Shown in pieces: positions 7,505-16,546 of a stretch of 43,825 nt of DNA. Both the position numbers and the translations under genes were made by a program. Source of the DNA: Faecalicatena absiana (lineage in GTDB: Bacteria > Bacillota > Bacilli > Lactobacillales > Lactobacillaceae). The stretch's first letter is position 1; every line of letters begins with the position of its first letter. Under the pieces are notes generated by a model. That model made no database searches, had not been told where the DNA came from, and saw only the letters and a list, made by a program, of their open reading frames with translations. The stretch lies in assembly GCA_017309015.1 (NCBI GenBank), contig JAEDAG010000006.1, forward strand, positions 1 to 43,825, written 5' to 3'.

Positions 7505-7546
7505 AAAAAAGACGCGATCCATTCCCGGTGGTTCGCGTCTTTTTTC
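7505..7546 (+). terminator. terminator of the aldehyde dehydrogenase gene
   Basis: AAAAAAGACGCGA pairs with TCGCGTCTTTTTT around a 15-base loop. The A and T tracts make it potentially bidirectional. Confidence 0.88.
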
Positions 7547-7646
7547 GCTTTTCTTCTTTGTCTGTAGTTATTTTATCGGTCAGGCAAAGATGTTAGAATT
7601 AAAATATGCAAAATGCAGGCAAAGCTGCCAGGAAGGAGCGGGATAA

Positions 7647-8897
7647 ATGGAAAAACGAAGGCTGACAGACGAAGCTGAGCTGCGCCGCATCTATGAAGCC
7701 TCGCCTCTAGCTCTGGTCTTTTTTAAGGTTAAGGGGAAAGAAAAGTACCCTTGGCTTATCTCTCAAGGCTTCTGTGACCTGCTGGGCCATGACCGCGAAA
7801 GCATCGCCAACGAGTTGGCTAGCGGGCAGAATGAAGTGCCATGTGAGAACGGCAAGCCCCGGTCAGTGCACGTGACTATCAAGGGCAAGAAGCGGAAGTT
7901 TTTAGCCCAGAGCCAAGTCCTTGAATTCAATGGCCAAGACTACCTGATCGTCGACTACGTCGAAGGGGAGACCAATGAAGCGAACCGGCAGACTGAAGCC
8001 TTGGTTGATCGCTTGGAGACTATTCCTGGGCAGATCTACAAGGGCAACCTGTGGGATGCCGTCTTCAGGTCAAAAGACATTGGGGTCTTCTGGAAGGACA
8101 CCAAGCGCCGTTTTTTAGGTGTCAATCAGCGCTTTTTGGACTATTATGGCCTGCAGCTGGAGGACGTCTTGGGCAAGACCGATGACGACATGGCCTGGAA
8201 TGAGCAGACTGAAGCCTTCAGAAAGGCTGAGGAAGAAGTTCTGCACGGCCAGCCAGCCCGCAGCTGGGGCACGACGATCGCCAAGGGACGGAGCCAGACC
8301 ATCGTGGCCTACAAGGCCCCGCTCTACAGCGAAGAGCAAATCGTTGGCCTGGCAGGCTTTTTTATCGACGTCTCTGAGCAGCAGGACAAGATCGATGAAC
8401 TGGAAAAAGAAGCCCTGCAGGACTCTTTGACCAGCCTCAGAAACCGCTGGGCGCTAGACCATGATTTCATTGACCGTTTTGCCGGCAAGAAAATCGTCGC
8501 GATGATCATCGACATTGACTTGTTCAAGCTGATCAACGACAACTATGGCCACCGCTTCGGGGATGAGACTCTGAAGACGGTCAGCCAGGCCATCCGCGAC
8601 GTTTATGGCGACGAGCACTGCTACCGCTATGGGGGCGACGAGTTCCTCGTGATCTGCGACTATGTGCCGGAAAGCGAGCTCCGGCGCCGGGACCAGGTTA
8701 TCCGCCAGGACCTGCTTCAAAGCAATATCCTAGGCACCGTCGTGGATATCCATATCTCAGGCGGCTACACCTGGGGGCGGCCAGAAAACCTGCAAGCGTT
8801 CTGGAGCTTGGTCAACACGGCCGACAAGTTCTTGTACCGCAGCAAGGAGAACGGCCGCAACCAAATCACTGGTGGACCTTTCTTTGACAAAAAGTAA
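7647..8897 (+). CDS. PAS-domain diguanylate cyclase (GGDEF protein)
   Basis: A 416-residue signalling protein predicted to make cyclic di-GMP from two GTP. Residues about 10-110 and 135-250 look like two PAS-type sensor domains (for example VFFKVKGKEKYPWLISQGFCD and GVFWKDTKRRFLGVN). A short helix leads into the GGDEF domain (about 255-410) with DSLTSLRNR, the metal aspartate in IIDIDLFKLIND and an intact YGGDEF near 328-333. No RxxD product-inhibition site is present five residues upstream. There is no transmembrane segment, so the signal is probably cytoplasmic. GGAAGGAG precedes ATG 7647. A GGDEF-EAL partner lies at 14498. Confidence 0.9.
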   Translation: MEKRRLTDEAELRRIYEASPLALVFFKVKGKEKYPWLISQGFCDLLGHDRESIANELASGQNEVPCENGKPRSVHVTIKGKKRKFLAQSQVLEFNGQDYLIVDYVEGETNEANRQTEALVDRLETIPGQIYKGNLWDAVFRSKDIGVFWKDTKRRFLGVNQRFLDYYGLQLEDVLGKTDDDMAWNEQTEAFRKAEEEVLHGQPARSWGTTIAKGRSQTIVAYKAPLYSEEQIVGLAGFFIDVSEQQDKIDELEKEALQDSLTSLRNRWALDHDFIDRFAGKKIVAMIIDIDLFKLINDNYGHRFGDETLKTVSQAIRDVYGDEHCYRYGGDEFLVICDYVPESELRRRDQVIRQDLLQSNILGTVVDIHISGGYTWGRPENLQAFWSLVNTADKFLYRSKENGRNQITGGPFFDKK

Positions 8898-8915
8898 GTT
8901 AATTGATCTTAACGC

Positions 8916-8944
8916 TTTACAAAATAAAATTAAAAGATTATGAT
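8916..8944 (+). promoter_or_regulatory. promoter of the ECF S-component gene
   Basis: TTTACA (8916-8921) and TATGAT (8939-8944) have a 17-base spacer. The expected 5' leader is only about 45 nt, too short for a known vitamin riboswitch. Confidence 0.75.
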
Positions 8945-8996
8945 AAAGGCATTGATCTTAAAAACTGCTTAAGCCGAGAAAGGAGAAATAGTAAAT

Positions 8997-9500
8997 ATGA
9001 ATAAAGCTTGGTCGATTAAAAGAACAGTTGTAGTTGCTGTATTGATGGCGATGAACGTTGCTTTGTCATCCTTCAGCATTCCAGTACCTGGCGGTCACCT
9101 TTACTTCAATGACGTGGTGATCGTGGCTTCAGCTTTGATGCTTATGCCATCGGAGGCCTTTGTGGTCGGCGGCGTCGGCGCCTTCTTGGGCGATGCCCTG
9201 TTCTACCCGGCACCAATGTTTGTCAGTCTCTTCTCACACGGCTTGGAAGCAATGATCATTGCTTACGTTGCCCGCAAGTATCCTAAGAACCGCGGCAAGG
9301 TCATGCTGGGCATTCTGGCTGGGGCAGCGGTCATGGTCACTGGCTACACCCTTGGCCGGGCCTTCATCTATGCCACTCCGGCAATCTCGCTGATCAAATT
9401 CCCGTTTGAATGCCTGCAGGCTGGCTTCGGGGCCGTGATGGGCTACGTGCTGGTCTACAATTTTGGCGTTAAGAAGCAATTTGAAGAAAAGCTGCGCTGA
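8997..9500 (+). CDS. ECF-transporter substrate-binding (S) component
   Basis: A 167-residue integral membrane protein with about five to six hydrophobic helices. The N-terminal RTVVVAVLMAMNVALSSF, the PxGxxYFNDVV segment, the glycine-rich GGVGAFLGDALFYPAP loop and LFSHGLEAMIIAY resemble S components of energy-coupling-factor vitamin importers (ECF_trnsprt/PF07155-like). Such proteins capture a vitamin or precursor and dock to a shared EcfA-EcfA'-EcfT module, which is not in this window, so it would be a group II orphan S unit. Pyridoxine-, hydroxymethylpyrimidine- or riboflavin-type substrates are all possible. AAAGGAG precedes ATG 8997. Confidence 0.8.
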   Translation: MNKAWSIKRTVVVAVLMAMNVALSSFSIPVPGGHLYFNDVVIVASALMLMPSEAFVVGGVGAFLGDALFYPAPMFVSLFSHGLEAMIIAYVARKYPKNRGKVMLGILAGAAVMVTGYTLGRAFIYATPAISLIKFPFECLQAGFGAVMGYVLVYNFGVKKQFEEKLR

Positions 9501-9548
9501 TTCCGCGGAAGACCTGGCTAAACTGTAGTAGGTATATCAAAACTAGGA

Positions 9549-9722
9549 ATGAAAAATAAAATAGATTGGCTGAAGCCGGCCGACTACTTGTCCGGCTCAG
9601 TCTTCGTGGCCGTCATGCTCTTCTTTTCGATCCTTGGCTGCCGGGCGCAGACCGCGCTCTACTTAATCACATTAAAGAAAGAAGCCCGCGAGTTCTTCGC
9701 GGACTTCTTTTTTACCAAATAG
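9549..9722 (+). CDS. small open frame, possible gene fragment
   Basis: ATG 9549 opens a 57-codon frame that starts [19 protein letters not shown], has one hydrophobic stretch ([11 protein letters not shown]) and then runs into the terminator hairpin. ACTAGGA sits directly against the start, a poor ribosome site. It looks like the N-terminus of a membrane protein whose remainder was lost, or a chance frame. I do not recognise the family. Confidence 0.2.
   Translation: MKNKIDWLKPADYLSGSVFVAVMLFFSILGCRAQTALYLITLKKEAREFFADFFFTK
9678..9713. terminator. bidirectional terminator between convergent genes
   Basis: AAAGAAGCCCGCGA and TCGCGGACTTCTTT form a long stem with A tracts on one side and T tracts on the other. 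It serves the ECF gene on the plus strand and the YeiH gene on the minus strand. Confidence 0.85.
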
Positions 9723-10749
9723 CCATCATATGCTGCATGGCCAGGCTGACCAGAGTGATCCCGATCCAGCAGACCCCACCCAGCAGGATTGGCTTGCCGC
9801 CGGACTTGACCAGCTTGATCAGGTTTGAATTCAGGCCGATCGCGGCCATGGCCATGACGATCAAGAACTTGCTCAGGGTCTTTAAAGGAACAAAGACCGC
9901 GGCCTTGACTCCCAGGCTGGTGGCGATAGTCGTGATGACCGCGGCCAGGATGAAGTAGAGAATAAAGGTTGGAAAGGCCCGCTTGAAGCTGAAGCCATTC
10001 GCGTGGCTGCCGTCTTTTCGCGCCTGCTTGGCCCGCATGAAGGCCAAAGCCAGGGTGATGGGGATGATAGCCAGAGTCCGGGTCAGCTTGACCGTGACTG
10101 CCTTGTCCAAAGTGGCCGTGCCCAGCTTGAACATGGAGTCCCAGGTAGCGGCGGCCGCGGTTACGGAAGACGTGTCGTTGATGGCCGTGCCCGCGAAAAT
10201 GCCGAAAGCATCGCCGTGCAGGGTATCAAAGCCGATTGCCTTGCCCAGCATGGGGAAAAAGATGGCGGCGAGGACGTTGAAGAAGAAGATCACGGAGATG
10301 GCTTGCGCCACTTCGTCATCATCAGCATCAATCACTGGCGCGGTTGCCGCGATGGCGCTGCCCCCGCAGATGGATGAGCCCACGCCAACCAGGGTGGAAA
10401 TGTTGAAAGGGATCTTCAGCCACTTGTGCAAGCCCCAGGCAAGCAAAAGCGACACGGAGATCGTGCAGATAATGATCGGCAGGGACTGGCCGCCTGTCTT
10501 TAAGATGACCCCTAAATTCATGCCAAAGCCCAGCAGAACGACGGCTGCCTGCAAGATGATTTTTGACGTGAACTTGATTCCTTCGGCGGCTTTTCCCTGG
10601 TCAGTCCAGCAGAGGGCGATGACCATGCCGAACAGGATCGCGATGACGGGGCCGCCGATTACGGGGAAGGCTTCCCCCAAGAGCCAGGCCGGAATTGAGA
10701 TGCCTAAGCAGACCAAGAGACCTGGCAAGTTTCTTTTGAACCATTGCAT
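9712..10749 (-). CDS. YeiH/UPF0324-family membrane protein (putative sulfate exporter)
   Basis: A 345-residue membrane protein with about ten hydrophobic helices. [50 protein letters not shown] and [19 protein letters not shown] are characteristic of the YeiH family. In database annotation this family is called putative sulfate exporter and its substrate is poorly established. GGAGGT lies 9 bases before the ATG. It is divergent from a LysR gene 116 bases away, the same pairing as YeiH with its LysR regulator in other bacteria, so regulation by that gene is likely. Confidence 0.88.
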   Translation of the reverse strand: MQWFKRNLPGLLVCLGISIPAWLLGEAFPVIGGPVIAILFGMVIALCWTDQGKAAEGIKFTSKIILQAAVVLLGFGMNLGVILKTGGQSLPIIICTISVSLLLAWGLHKWLKIPFNISTLVGVGSSICGGSAIAATAPVIDADDDEVAQAISVIFFFNVLAAIFFPMLGKAIGFDTLHGDAFGIFAGTAINDTSSVTAAAATWDSMFKLGTATLDKAVTVKLTRTLAIIPITLALAFMRAKQARKDGSHANGFSFKRAFPTFILYFILAAVITTIATSLGVKAAVFVPLKTLSKFLIVMAMAAIGLNSNLIKLVKSGGKPILLGGVCWIGITLVSLAMQHMMAIW

Positions 10750-10787
10750 TGATTTTTTACCTCCAAATTAGCTTCCGCTTCAGTATA

Positions 10788-10803
10788 TTGCTTGCCAACG
10801 CAA
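10788..10803. promoter_or_regulatory. candidate LysR-binding inverted repeat
   Basis: TTGC-N8-GCAA in the 116-bp divergent region between the YeiH and LysR genes fits the T-N11-A rule of LysR-type operators. A second imperfect inverted repeat (TTTTTGCTAGCGATAAAAA) follows at about 10821-10839. Confidence 0.45.
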
Positions 10804-10865
10804 ATGAGAAATTGTATATTTTTTGCTAGCGATAAAAATAAATTATGGATGACAGGAGGAATTTT

Positions 10866-11753
10866 ATGCTGGACTTTCGCGTCAAGACTTTTTTAACGGC
10901 TTGCCAGCTGCTCAACTTTACGGAGACGGCCCGCCAGTTGAACCTGACCCAGCCCGCGGTTTCCACCCAGATCAGGTATCTGGAGCGCGAGTATGGGGTC
11001 AAGCTGTTTGCCAGGGATGGGCGCAATCTGGTCCTGACCCCGCAGGGAAAGTTGCTGGAGCAGGCCATGCGGCACTTGGCCAATGACGAGCGGCGGATCA
11101 AAAACCAGCTTAAGAATGATGATTTGCGGACTTTGACCTTTGGGGTCACCAAGACGATTGGGGAGACGGCCCTGATCAAGATTCTGGCCGTCTATGTCAA
11201 GCGCCATCCTGGCGTCAATATCAAGGTGACCTGCGCCAACACGGCCAGCCTGCTCAGGCAGCTGCAAAACGGCAGCCTGGACTTTGCCTTGGTCGAAGGC
11301 AATTTCCCGCGCGACTTGTATGCCGAGCTGCCGCTGGCCAAGGAGCAGTTCATCGGGGTGGCCGCGAAGCAGCACGTCTTTAAGACCCCGCCCAAGCGGC
11401 TGGAAGACTTGTTCTCAGAAAGGCTGCTGGTCAGAGAGCCGGGCTCAGGCACTAGAAATATCCTGGAGCGGGGCTTGGAGCAGGAGAATTTTGCTTTGAG
11501 CAATTTTGCCCACTTCATCCAGCTGGAGAACATGCACTCCATCATTGAACTGGTGAAGGCCGACTGCGGGATCAGCTTCCTCTACAAGGCCGCGGTCGCA
11601 AAAGACCTGCAGCAGGGGACGCTGCGGGAGTTGGACTTGGCTGACTTCTCGGCCAGCCACGGCTTCAGCTTTATCTGGTCTAAGAAGAGCCTGTTTGGCG
11701 GAGAATTTGCCCAGATTTGCCAGGAATTGCGTGACTGCTGGCTGGAAAAATAA
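10866..11753 (+). CDS. LysR-family transcriptional regulator
   Basis: A 295-residue regulator. Residues 1-65 form the helix-turn-helix with FTETARQLNLTQPAVSTQIRYLE. Residues about 88-290 are the periplasmic-binding-like effector domain with LTFGVTKTIGE, SLDFALVEG and FIWSKKS. ATG 10866 has AGGAGGA 6 bases upstream; an earlier in-frame ATG at 10845 lies before that site and is unlikely. The divergent neighbour encodes a YeiH exporter, its most probable target. The effector ligand is unknown; a sulfur or anion metabolite would fit the CysB/YeiE-like context. Confidence 0.9.
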   Translation: MLDFRVKTFLTACQLLNFTETARQLNLTQPAVSTQIRYLEREYGVKLFARDGRNLVLTPQGKLLEQAMRHLANDERRIKNQLKNDDLRTLTFGVTKTIGETALIKILAVYVKRHPGVNIKVTCANTASLLRQLQNGSLDFALVEGNFPRDLYAELPLAKEQFIGVAAKQHVFKTPPKRLEDLFSERLLVREPGSGTRNILERGLEQENFALSNFAHFIQLENMHSIIELVKADCGISFLYKAAVAKDLQQGTLRELDLADFSASHGFSFIWSKKSLFGGEFAQICQELRDCWLEK

Positions 11754-11754
11754 C

Positions 11755-11795
11755 AAAAAGCAGACTAGACCTTAAGCGGTCTGGTCTGCTTTTTG
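11755..11795. terminator. bidirectional terminator between LysR and Nudix genes
   Basis: AAAAAGCAGACTAGACC pairs with GGTCTGGTCTGCTTTTT around a 6-base loop. It stands between two convergent genes. Confidence 0.93.
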
Positions 11796-11806
11796 TTTGA
11801 TTTGGC

Positions 11807-12340
11807 TTAGTGTTGCTCTTGGCGCTTTTGGTAGAGCAGCCACTTGAGCCAGGCGACTTCCCCGGCCCCGTGGGCAAATTGGCCGCTGGCGATCAGATCT
11901 TCCAGCTGGTCGGTAGAAATGATCTCGCCCTTGATCTCTTCCAGGATCTCCCGCTGAGGAGCCGCGGCCTTGCTGGCCTTGGCCGCAAAGAGGGTGATTT
12001 TTTCATTGGTAGAGCCAAAGGAAGGGTAGGTGAAGCCCAAAGGGATGATTTCGCTGGCTTCATAGCCAGTCTCTTCCAATAATTCCCGCTTGGCGGCCGC
12101 GCTGGCTTCTTCGCCCTCATCGATGCCGCCGCTTGGAAACTCGTATTGCCAGCTGCCGACTGGGTGGCGGTATTCCTTCAGGACTAAGACGTGATCTTCG
12201 TCAACGAAGGGGATGATGGAGATGCCAAAGCCAATCGTGACATAGGAAAAAGGGGCAATCTGACCGTCTTTTTCGACTTTTTCCTGGATAATCGTGAAGC
12301 GGTCTGCGTTGATGGTATCTTTTTTAACGACTTTGTACAT
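11807..12340 (-). CDS. Nudix hydrolase, ADP-ribose pyrophosphatase-like
   Basis: A 177-residue hydrolase of nucleoside diphosphates linked to another moiety. The Nudix box is complete: GGIDEGEEASAAAKRELLEE then TGY, with all catalytic Glu residues. VLVLKEYRHPVGSWQYEFPSG before it and YPSFGSTNEKITLF after it are typical of ADP-sugar pyrophosphatases (NudF type). The start is placed at the ATG giving MYKVVKKDT. Longer versions would begin in an unlikely Asn-, Gln- and Cys-rich stretch overlapping the promoter. It stands alone, with its own promoter and a shared terminator. Confidence 0.88.
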   Translation of the reverse strand: MYKVVKKDTINADRFTIIQEKVEKDGQIAPFSYVTIGFGISIIPFVDEDHVLVLKEYRHPVGSWQYEFPSGGIDEGEEASAAAKRELLEETGYEASEIIPLGFTYPSFGSTNEKITLFAAKASKAAAPQREILEEIKGEIISTDQLEDLIASGQFAHGAGEVAWLKWLLYQKRQEQH

Positions 12341-12382
12341 GGTGGCTTGAACGTCCTTCCTGTTTTGATAGTTTGCCCGCCA

Positions 12383-12412
12383 ATTATAGCATTGCAACAT
12401 TGCCTGGACCAA
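12383..12412 (-). promoter_or_regulatory. promoter of the Nudix gene
   Basis: On the minus strand TTGGTC (12407-12412) and TATAAT (12383-12388) are 18 bases apart, 43 bases before the chosen start codon. Confidence 0.6.
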
Positions 12413-12454
12413 TCAGAAAGCTTTGGGCAGTGGCTGGTGCGGCGAACGCGGATT

Positions 12455-12520
12455 TTGAGTTAGTTAGGTACTTTTTCAAAAAATGGTTCCCGAAAAGTGC
12501 TCGGCTGTGGCTGTTTTTCC
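12455..12520. repeat. single head-to-head copy of the 5.4-kb repeat
   Basis: AGTTAGGTACTTTTT matches the forward unit at 5434-5448. GGTTCCCGAAAAGTGC, 5 bases after an A tract, matches the inverted unit at 5541. This appears to be a minimal forward-plus-inverted pair lying just downstream, in transcription sense, of the oppA terminator. Confidence 0.6.
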
Positions 12521-12534
12521 AACAGCAAGCAAAA

Positions 12535-12561
12535 GACACTCATCTAAAGTAGATGAGTGCC
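12535..12561 (-). terminator. terminator of the first oppA gene (CACTCATCT hairpin)
   Basis: Read on the minus strand, CACTCATCTA pairs with TAGATGAGTG around a 3-base loop and is followed by TCTTTT. It is the same stem sequence as the nitroreductase terminator at 5371-5400. Confidence 0.8.
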
Positions 12562-12616
12562 AAGTTGCAATTAGTTCAGTATTTTAGTTTAGCGTTTCTA
12601 GCTAGGATGGCCACGC

Positions 12617-14233
12617 TTAGTTTTCGATCGTGACGTACTTGAAGTCCCAGTGGTCGCGCAGGTTGATCAAATGCTTGATGCCTGGGCGAACGATCCAGGC
12701 GCTGGTGCTGGAGTAAAGTGGTGAAATGCCGACGTCCTTCAGCAGCACGCCTTCAGCTTGGCTGAGGTCCTTCCAGCGTTGGTCGGTTGAGCCGGTCGTC
12801 TTTGATTCGAGGATCAGCTTGTCGTACTGGCTGTTTGACCAGTGACCGCCGTTTTGGGCGTTCTTGCTGGTGAACAGGTCCAGGAAGGAGATTGGGTCAG
12901 CGAAGTCAGCGCCCCAGGCAGTAACGACCAGGTCGAATTGACCAGCGTCAGTTCTGGCCAGCCGAGTCTTGAATGGCAGGTTTTGAGTTGAGATGGAAAC
13001 TCGTGGCAAGGTGTCAGCGATGCTTGATTGCATGGCTTCAGTTGACTTCTTGGCCCCGTCAGTATCGTCTGACAAAAGCTTGAAGCTCAGCTTGCTTACG
13101 CCGAGTTCCTTCATCCCCTTCTTCAAGTAGCTTTGAGCCAGCTTCTTGTTGTAGGTCGCGTACTGCTCGTCGTTCTTGTCGATCATGTTGATGTAGTCAG
13201 AGCCGTTGACCGTGGTCAGCTTGGCTGGAGTCAAAGTCTTGGCTACGGTGTTGTTGCCGCCAAGCACCTTGCACAGGGCTGGACGGTCGATGGCCAGGGA
13301 CAGGGCCTTTCTGATGTTGGCGTTTTGCAGGTACTTGTTCTTGTACTGGTTGAACTGGATGTAGAAGGTAGTCCCGCGTGGGTAGAGGGTGTAGCCCTTA
13401 ACGCTCTTCAATTGCTTGCTTTGCTCAGCATCCAGGGCAACAGCGTCAAGCTTGTTTGACTGGTAGAGGTTGTAGGCGGTTGAAGGAGTCTTTTGCACGC
13501 TGTAGTTGACCTGCTTGAGGTGGACGTGCTTCTTGTCCCAGTAGTTGTCGTTCTTGACCAGCTTCCAGGACAGGGATGAGCCGTTCCAGCCCTTCATGAC
13601 GAATGGACCGTTGTAGGCCATGTACTTGGAAGCAGTGCCGTACTTGGAGCCGTACTTCTTTACGGCCTTTTCCTGTTGTGGGAAGAAGGAGCCAAAGGCC
13701 ATCAAGTTGTTGAAGTAAGGAATCCGCCGCTCAAGGGTAACGACCAGCTTGTAGTCGCCTACGGCCTTGATGCCCAAGGTTTCCGGCTTCTTCTTGCCGT
13801 TTTGGATGTCGTCCGCGTTCTTGATGCCGCTGAAGAGGTAGGCGTATTGGGAAGCAGTCTTCGGATCAACGGTTCTTCTCCATGAGTAGACGAAGTCCTT
13901 GGCGGTGACTGGGGAGCCATCATTCCACTTTGACTTGCGCAGGGTGAAGGTGTAGGTCTTGCCGTCCTTGGAGACGGTTTCCTTGGTAGCCAGGGCTGGC
14001 TCTTGGGAGCCGTCAGCCTTTTCCCGGTACAAGCCTTCCATAGTGTTGATCAATTGCACGAAACTGGCGCTGTCAGTTGCCTTTGACAAGTCCATGGTTG
14101 GGATTTCGGCTGATTCTTCCCAGTTCAGCACGTCCTTGCTGCCGGATGAAGAGTTGGAGCCGCCACAGGCCGTCAAGGCCAAGGCTGCCAGCATGGTTGT
14201 GCCAGCGGCCAAAAAGGTCTTGGTCTTTTTCAT
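12617..14233 (-). CDS. peptide ABC transporter substrate-binding lipoprotein (OppA-like)
   Basis: A 538-residue lipoprotein that would present oligopeptides to an Opp/Dpp permease on the outer face of the membrane. The signal peptide (KKTKTFLAAGTTMLAALALTAC) ends in lipobox LTAC. The mature part has the SBP family 5 features: VLNWEESAEIPTMDLSKATD, YTFTLRKSKWNDGSPVTAKDFVYSWRR, and a late YDKLILESK region. GGAGG lies 6-7 bases before ATG. No permease or ATPase is adjacent, so it must use a transporter encoded elsewhere. It is about the same length as, and clearly paralogous to, the protein at 22720-24345. Confidence 0.93.
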   Translation of the reverse strand: MKKTKTFLAAGTTMLAALALTACGGSNSSSGSKDVLNWEESAEIPTMDLSKATDSASFVQLINTMEGLYREKADGSQEPALATKETVSKDGKTYTFTLRKSKWNDGSPVTAKDFVYSWRRTVDPKTASQYAYLFSGIKNADDIQNGKKKPETLGIKAVGDYKLVVTLERRIPYFNNLMAFGSFFPQQEKAVKKYGSKYGTASKYMAYNGPFVMKGWNGSSLSWKLVKNDNYWDKKHVHLKQVNYSVQKTPSTAYNLYQSNKLDAVALDAEQSKQLKSVKGYTLYPRGTTFYIQFNQYKNKYLQNANIRKALSLAIDRPALCKVLGGNNTVAKTLTPAKLTTVNGSDYINMIDKNDEQYATYNKKLAQSYLKKGMKELGVSKLSFKLLSDDTDGAKKSTEAMQSSIADTLPRVSISTQNLPFKTRLARTDAGQFDLVVTAWGADFADPISFLDLFTSKNAQNGGHWSNSQYDKLILESKTTGSTDQRWKDLSQAEGVLLKDVGISPLYSSTSAWIVRPGIKHLINLRDHWDFKYVTIEN

Positions 14234-14452
14234 ATTTTTTCCTCCTAAAATTACAGCTAAAGCTTAAAAAGCTACTTCCAGTGTAGCAGACCTAAAATAA
14301 TAAAGAAATAGCTCGCATTTACTATGAAATCAACATGAACGGATTGTTAAAATTAACGCACTTTTCTTTAAAAGGGCTTAAAGGCATCTGGAAAATTGCT
14401 AATAGAAAGCAGCGCAAAGGCTGAAGTCGGTCTAAGCTTGAGACACAAATGA

Positions 14453-14458
14453 TATAAT
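14453..14458 (+). promoter_or_regulatory. -10 box of the GGDEF-EAL gene
   Basis: A consensus TATAAT lies 40 bases before the start codon. No convincing -35 hexamer is seen at 16-18 bases. Confidence 0.45.
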
Positions 14459-14497
14459 ATAAAAATAAGAAACAGTTGACTAAAGGAGGCGCTAAGC

Positions 14498-16519
14498 ATG
14501 GAGCGCTATGAATTCGACCCAAAAGTTCGGGAAAGCTATGAAAGCCTGAGCATCCCAATCGCGATCTACCAAACCGGACCAGAGGGACGGGAATTGCTGC
14601 TGGTTTCTGACGGTCTGTGTCAGATGCTGGGCCAAAGTCGCTCCCAATTGATGCAAGGCACGATTGCCAGTGACCTGTCCTGCCTGCCGGCCTTGCTTGA
14701 GCGTAAGCGGGAGCTGAAGGCGGCTGAATCGGAATTGATCATGGTTGAATACGTTGACTTGACCAAGCAGCAGGAAAGGCTGTTTTTGACTGACCAGGCT
14801 TATTTGACCAGCCAAGAAGACGACTATTTCCTGGATCGATTGACCGGCTTGCCCAATACCAACTACTTTCAAAGCTTCGCGCAAAAATACCTGAATGAGG
14901 TTCAGGAAAGCAGAGAGACGCCGATCGTGGTCTTCTTTGACATCTACGGGATGCATGCCTACAATGACCACTTTGGCTATGCCAAAGGCGACCAGCTCTT
15001 GCGAAGCACCGCGCAGATCATTAAGGCGACCTTTCCAACCAGCTTTTTGGTGCGCTTTGTCGAAGACCATTTCGTGATGATCACGACCGACCACAATCTG
15101 CTGCCTAAGCTCAAGCGGGTGTCCAAGGAGGTGACGGACAGCACTCATGGCTGGTCTGACGGCGTTCACGCTGGAATCTGCTATTGCAAGGAGCAAATCG
15201 ACAATCCGATGACGGCGGTCGATAATGCCAGAAAGGCCTTGAAGTACATGGCCGGCAACCGCCAGCAGCTTTTCTGCATTTATGATCAGCAGGTCAAGGA
15301 CAAGTATGATTCCCGCGACTACGTTTTGACCCACTTCAATGAAGCTCTGCGGAAGGGCTGGATTCAGGCTTATTTCCAGCCGGAAATGCGGGCCATTACT
15401 GGCAAGCTATGCGGGGCGGAAGCTCTGGCTCGCTGGGTTGACCCGGAAAAAGGGGTACTGAGCCCAGGCCTGTTTATTCCGGTCTTGGAAGAAGCCAATC
15501 TGATCCACCGCCTGGACTTATGCATTATTGAGCAGGCCTGCCAGATTATCCGGGGAATGAAGGACGAAAATGAGCCGATGATCCCGATTTCCGTCAACCT
15601 GTCCCGGATTGACTTTCAGGTCTGCGACATCTTTAAGGAAGTCGACCGCTTGCGGCGCAAGTATGACCTCAGTCCCAAGCTTTTGAAAATTGAAGTTACT
15701 GAGTCAACCCTGACTACGGCGCCAGAAGCGCTGATGCGGGCCATGCGTGAATTCCAGCGGGCCGGCTATGACGTCTGGATGGATGACTTCGGCTCTGGCT
15801 ATTCCAGCTTGAACAACCTGCAGAGCTACAATTTTGACCTGATCAAGATCGACATGATTTTTCTGCGCAATTTTGCAAGCAATCCAAGCGTCAGCACCAT
15901 CGTTGCTGCCATAATCGACATGGCCAAACGGCTGGGCATCCAAACCCTGTGCGAAGGGGTAGAGACGATGGAGCAGGCCGACTTTCTCCGGGAGGTTGGC
16001 TGCGAAAGGCTGCAGGGCTTCTTGTTTGCCCAGCCCCTGCCTTTTGAAGAATTTATTGAATATTTCAGCGACCATGCTGACGGCTACTTGGAGCCGGTCG
16101 AAGAGAACGAATACTACCGGGAAGCTGGCCAGATCAACGTCCTGTCTGATCCAACCCTGGGCAGCAATCCAAAGGGCGAAGACATTCTGCCGATCGTTGA
16201 AATTGAAGAGGAAGCCGATGGCAGCTTGAACCTGATTTACATCAACGATAATGGGGAAGAGCTGCTGGCTAGTTGCCTGAACATGGACGGCCAGGAGCTG
16301 CAGGCGCGGCTGCTGGATGAGCAGTCCAACTGGCAGCGGGCGGCTAAGCGCCTGATCGCGGTTTGCCGCAGAAGCCGGGAACCTCATAGCCGGGACTTCA
16401 TCATTAATGCCCAGCCCTTCAACCTGCGCATGATGAAGGTGGCTGGCGACGGGCAGCGGACCCTGTTCGTCGGCGTCATAACCGACCTTTCCAAGTACGA
16501 TGCCGAACCAGGCATTTAA
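14498..16519 (+). CDS. GGDEF-EAL protein, probable cyclic di-GMP phosphodiesterase
   Basis: A 673-residue signalling protein. Residues about 1-95 resemble a PAS domain. Residues about 105-255 form a GGDEF-like domain (DRLTGLPNTNYF) whose signature is VEDHF, so cyclase activity is probably lost and it may serve as a GTP-sensing domain. Residues about 275-520 form an EAL domain with GAEALARW, the NLSR asparagine, KIEVTEST, WMDDFGSGYSS, LIKID and EGVET all in place, predicting hydrolysis of c-di-GMP. The last 150 residues are an additional domain I do not recognise; it may also be PAS-like. No transmembrane segment is seen. AAAGGAGG precedes ATG 14498. Confidence 0.9.
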   Translation: MERYEFDPKVRESYESLSIPIAIYQTGPEGRELLLVSDGLCQMLGQSRSQLMQGTIASDLSCLPALLERKRELKAAESELIMVEYVDLTKQQERLFLTDQAYLTSQEDDYFLDRLTGLPNTNYFQSFAQKYLNEVQESRETPIVVFFDIYGMHAYNDHFGYAKGDQLLRSTAQIIKATFPTSFLVRFVEDHFVMITTDHNLLPKLKRVSKEVTDSTHGWSDGVHAGICYCKEQIDNPMTAVDNARKALKYMAGNRQQLFCIYDQQVKDKYDSRDYVLTHFNEALRKGWIQAYFQPEMRAITGKLCGAEALARWVDPEKGVLSPGLFIPVLEEANLIHRLDLCIIEQACQIIRGMKDENEPMIPISVNLSRIDFQVCDIFKEVDRLRRKYDLSPKLLKIEVTESTLTTAPEALMRAMREFQRAGYDVWMDDFGSGYSSLNNLQSYNFDLIKIDMIFLRNFASNPSVSTIVAAIIDMAKRLGIQTLCEGVETMEQADFLREVGCERLQGFLFAQPLPFEEFIEYFSDHADGYLEPVEENEYYREAGQINVLSDPTLGSNPKGEDILPIVEIEEEADGSLNLIYINDNGEELLASCLNMDGQELQARLLDEQSNWQRAAKRLIAVCRRSREPHSRDFIINAQPFNLRMMKVAGDGQRTLFVGVITDLSKYDAEPGI

Positions 16520-16546
16520 GCTGCTTGTAGAAAAATCAAACTATAT

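Noticed and set aside
8945..8996. Vitamin riboswitch upstream of the ECF S component
   Set aside because: The leader after the promoter is about 45 bases and shows no conserved aptamer or terminator.
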